Below are positions 4,657 to 5,497 of a stretch of DNA of 5,497 bases, in pieces. The DNA lies in the NCBI GenBank assembly GCA_018266095.1, contig JAFEBC010000549.1, positions 1-5,497 of the forward strand, written 5' to 3'. A program made the translations under genes and the position numbers. The DNA is from Deltaproteobacteria bacterium. Lineage in GTDB: Bacteria; Myxococcota; Myxococcia; Myxococcales; 40CM-4-68-19. The notes beneath the pieces are model-generated. The model was not told the DNA's origin. It worked only from the letters and a program-made list of their open reading frames with translations, and made no database searches. The stretch's first letter is position 1. Each line of letters starts with the position of its first letter.

Positions 4657-5497
4657 ATGGCGGCACGGACCTTGCTGAATCCGCGCGCGATGCGTCTCGC
4701 GATCGCGCTCGCTGGAACAGACCGTGGTCGGTCCGGGATCAGCACGTTCACGCGCGCGGTGTTGCCGCGGCTGCGGGCCCTCGTTCACTCTGAGGGAGGC
4801 TCGATCATCGCGTTCGGCGACGCGCAGGATCTCGACGCGTTCGCGCCCGAGCTGTCCGGTATCGAACGGCACGTCCTGTCCAGGGTGTGGTCACGTCCCG
4901 CGGTGAGCGCGGCCTGGCACCTGGGGATCGCCGGGGGGAGGGCGAAAGGTCTGGGTGCCGATGTACTCCTGCTCCCCGCGGCCAACCGAAGAGTGACTGC
5001 GCGGTCGCCGATTCCGACTGTGGCGGTGGTGCACGACCTCGCGCAGCTCCATGTGCCGGAGAAGTTCGATCGGCTGCGCATGCTCTACGCGCGGATGATG
5101 TTCAGCGCGTTCCCCAAGGCGACAGAGCTGGTCGCGGTGAGTGAAGCGACGCGCGCGGATCTCGTGGGGCTGGGCCTCGCGCGCGAGCGGGTCCGCGTGG
5201 TGCGCAACGGCGTCGATGCGGCGCGCTTCGAGCCGCCCGCAGAGGGAGATGCGCGCGTGCAGGCGGCGCGGTCCTATCTCGCACTCCAAGGTGCGTACCT
5301 CTTGTACGCGGCGCGGCTCGAGCATCCGGGGAAGAACCATCTGCGCCTCCTGCGGGCGTTCGCGCGCTCGGCGGCGGCGCGCTCGCACACGCTCGTGCTC
5401 GCGGGATCGGACTTCGGCGCGGGCGAGCTCGTGCGCGCAGAGATCGAGAAGCTCGGCCTCGCGGCGCGGGTGAAGGTCGCGGGCTTCGTCGCGGACA
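4657..5497 (+). CDS. GT4-family (GT-B fold) glycosyltransferase, C-terminus cut by window edge
   Basis: The frame stays open to the right edge (280 codons visible). Numbered from the second in-frame ATG at 4690: a first Rossmann strand MRLAIAL, then the loop TDRGRSGISTFTRAVLPRL (10-28) typical of the acceptor domain; VAVVHDLAQLHVPEKF (111-126); VAVSEATRADLVGLGL (148-163); VRVVRNGVDAARFEP (168-182), a GT4 interdomain signature; and the donor domain from LLYAARLEHPGKNHLRLL (204-221), with R209 and K215 at the usual sugar-nucleotide phosphate-binding places. LVLAGSDFGAG (235-245) and a V-A-G-F strand follow. The donor-binding EX7E motif lies past the edge. It should add one sugar to a lipid-linked repeat unit on the cytoplasmic face. 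The ATG at 4657 has GGAA six bases upstream while the 4690 ATG has no such site, so I use 4657, although the conserved domain begins only at 4690. Sugar specificity is unknown. Confidence 0.9.
   Translation, partial: MAARTLLNPRAMRLAIALAGTDRGRSGISTFTRAVLPRLRALVHSEGGSIIAFGDAQDLDAFAPELSGIERHVLSRVWSRPAVSAAWHLGIAGGRAKGLGADVLLLPAANRRVTARSPIPTVAVVHDLAQLHVPEKFDRLRMLYARMMFSAFPKATELVAVSEATRADLVGLGLARERVRVVRNGVDAARFEPPAEGDARVQAARSYLALQGAYLLYAARLEHPGKNHLRLLRAFARSAAARSHTLVLAGSDFGAGELVRAEIEKLGLAARVKVAGFVAD

Noticed and set aside
4514..4666. Extension of the activator by 51 residues to an ATG at 4666
   Set aside because: The added sequence covers AT-richer promoter DNA, overlaps the glycosyltransferase start and matches no domain; the receiver begins soon after the ATG at 4513.
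1..5497. tRNA, rRNA, CRISPR arrays, riboswitches and transposase genes
   Set aside because: I looked through both strands and saw no cloverleaf with an anticodon arm, no spaced repeat array, no known aptamer motif and no transposase signature.

Overview
The window is very GC-rich. The real reading frames carry strong G/C bias at the third codon position, and this is also why long shadow frames run opposite them. The gene content is a surface-polysaccharide locus: a priming sugar-phosphate transferase, a family 4 glycosyltransferase, a secreted family 9 glycoside hydrolase and two transcription regulators, one an NtrC-type enhancer-binding protein. Together with the codon style this suggests a myxobacterium (Myxococcota). 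That assignment is inference, because no rRNA or other taxonomic marker is present.

Layout. (1) 1-1207, minus strand: N-terminal two thirds or so of a secreted GH9-type hydrolase; its C-terminus lies beyond the left edge. (2) 1208-1373: divergent intergenic region with a 17-bp palindrome and a small hairpin whose loop holds a possible ribosome binding site. (3) 1374-2096, plus strand: small polyisoprenyl-phosphate hexose-1-phosphate transferase, the enzyme that starts repeat-unit assembly on the lipid carrier. (4) 2097-2262: convergent intergenic region almost filled by a 143-bp element with 21-bp terminal inverted repeats (20/21 identical), flanked exactly by the 5-bp direct repeat GCTGA. 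It looks like a MITE or a large foldback structure. (5) 2263-2952, minus strand: NarL/LuxR-type response regulator with an altered receiver pocket. (6) 2953-3127: leader region with a perfect 10-bp inverted repeat. (7) 3128-4513, minus strand: NtrC-family sigma-54 activator whose receiver domain lacks the phosphoacceptor aspartate. (8) 4514-4656: divergent promoter region rich in GAGACA/TGTCTC motifs. (9) 4657-5497, plus strand: GT4 glycosyltransferase, cut by the right edge.

How the parts may work together (inference): the transferase at 1374 loads the first sugar phosphate onto undecaprenyl phosphate, the GT4 enzyme adds a later sugar, and the exported hydrolase could trim or recycle the polymer. 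The two regulators between them probably control the locus. Both have non-canonical receivers, so control may not follow simple phosphorylation by a partner kinase. No sensor kinase, flippase, polymerase or export protein is in the window.

I found no new multi-gene system. The items most worth following up are the 143-bp inverted-repeat element, the pair of atypical receivers, and the motif cluster at the divergent promoter.
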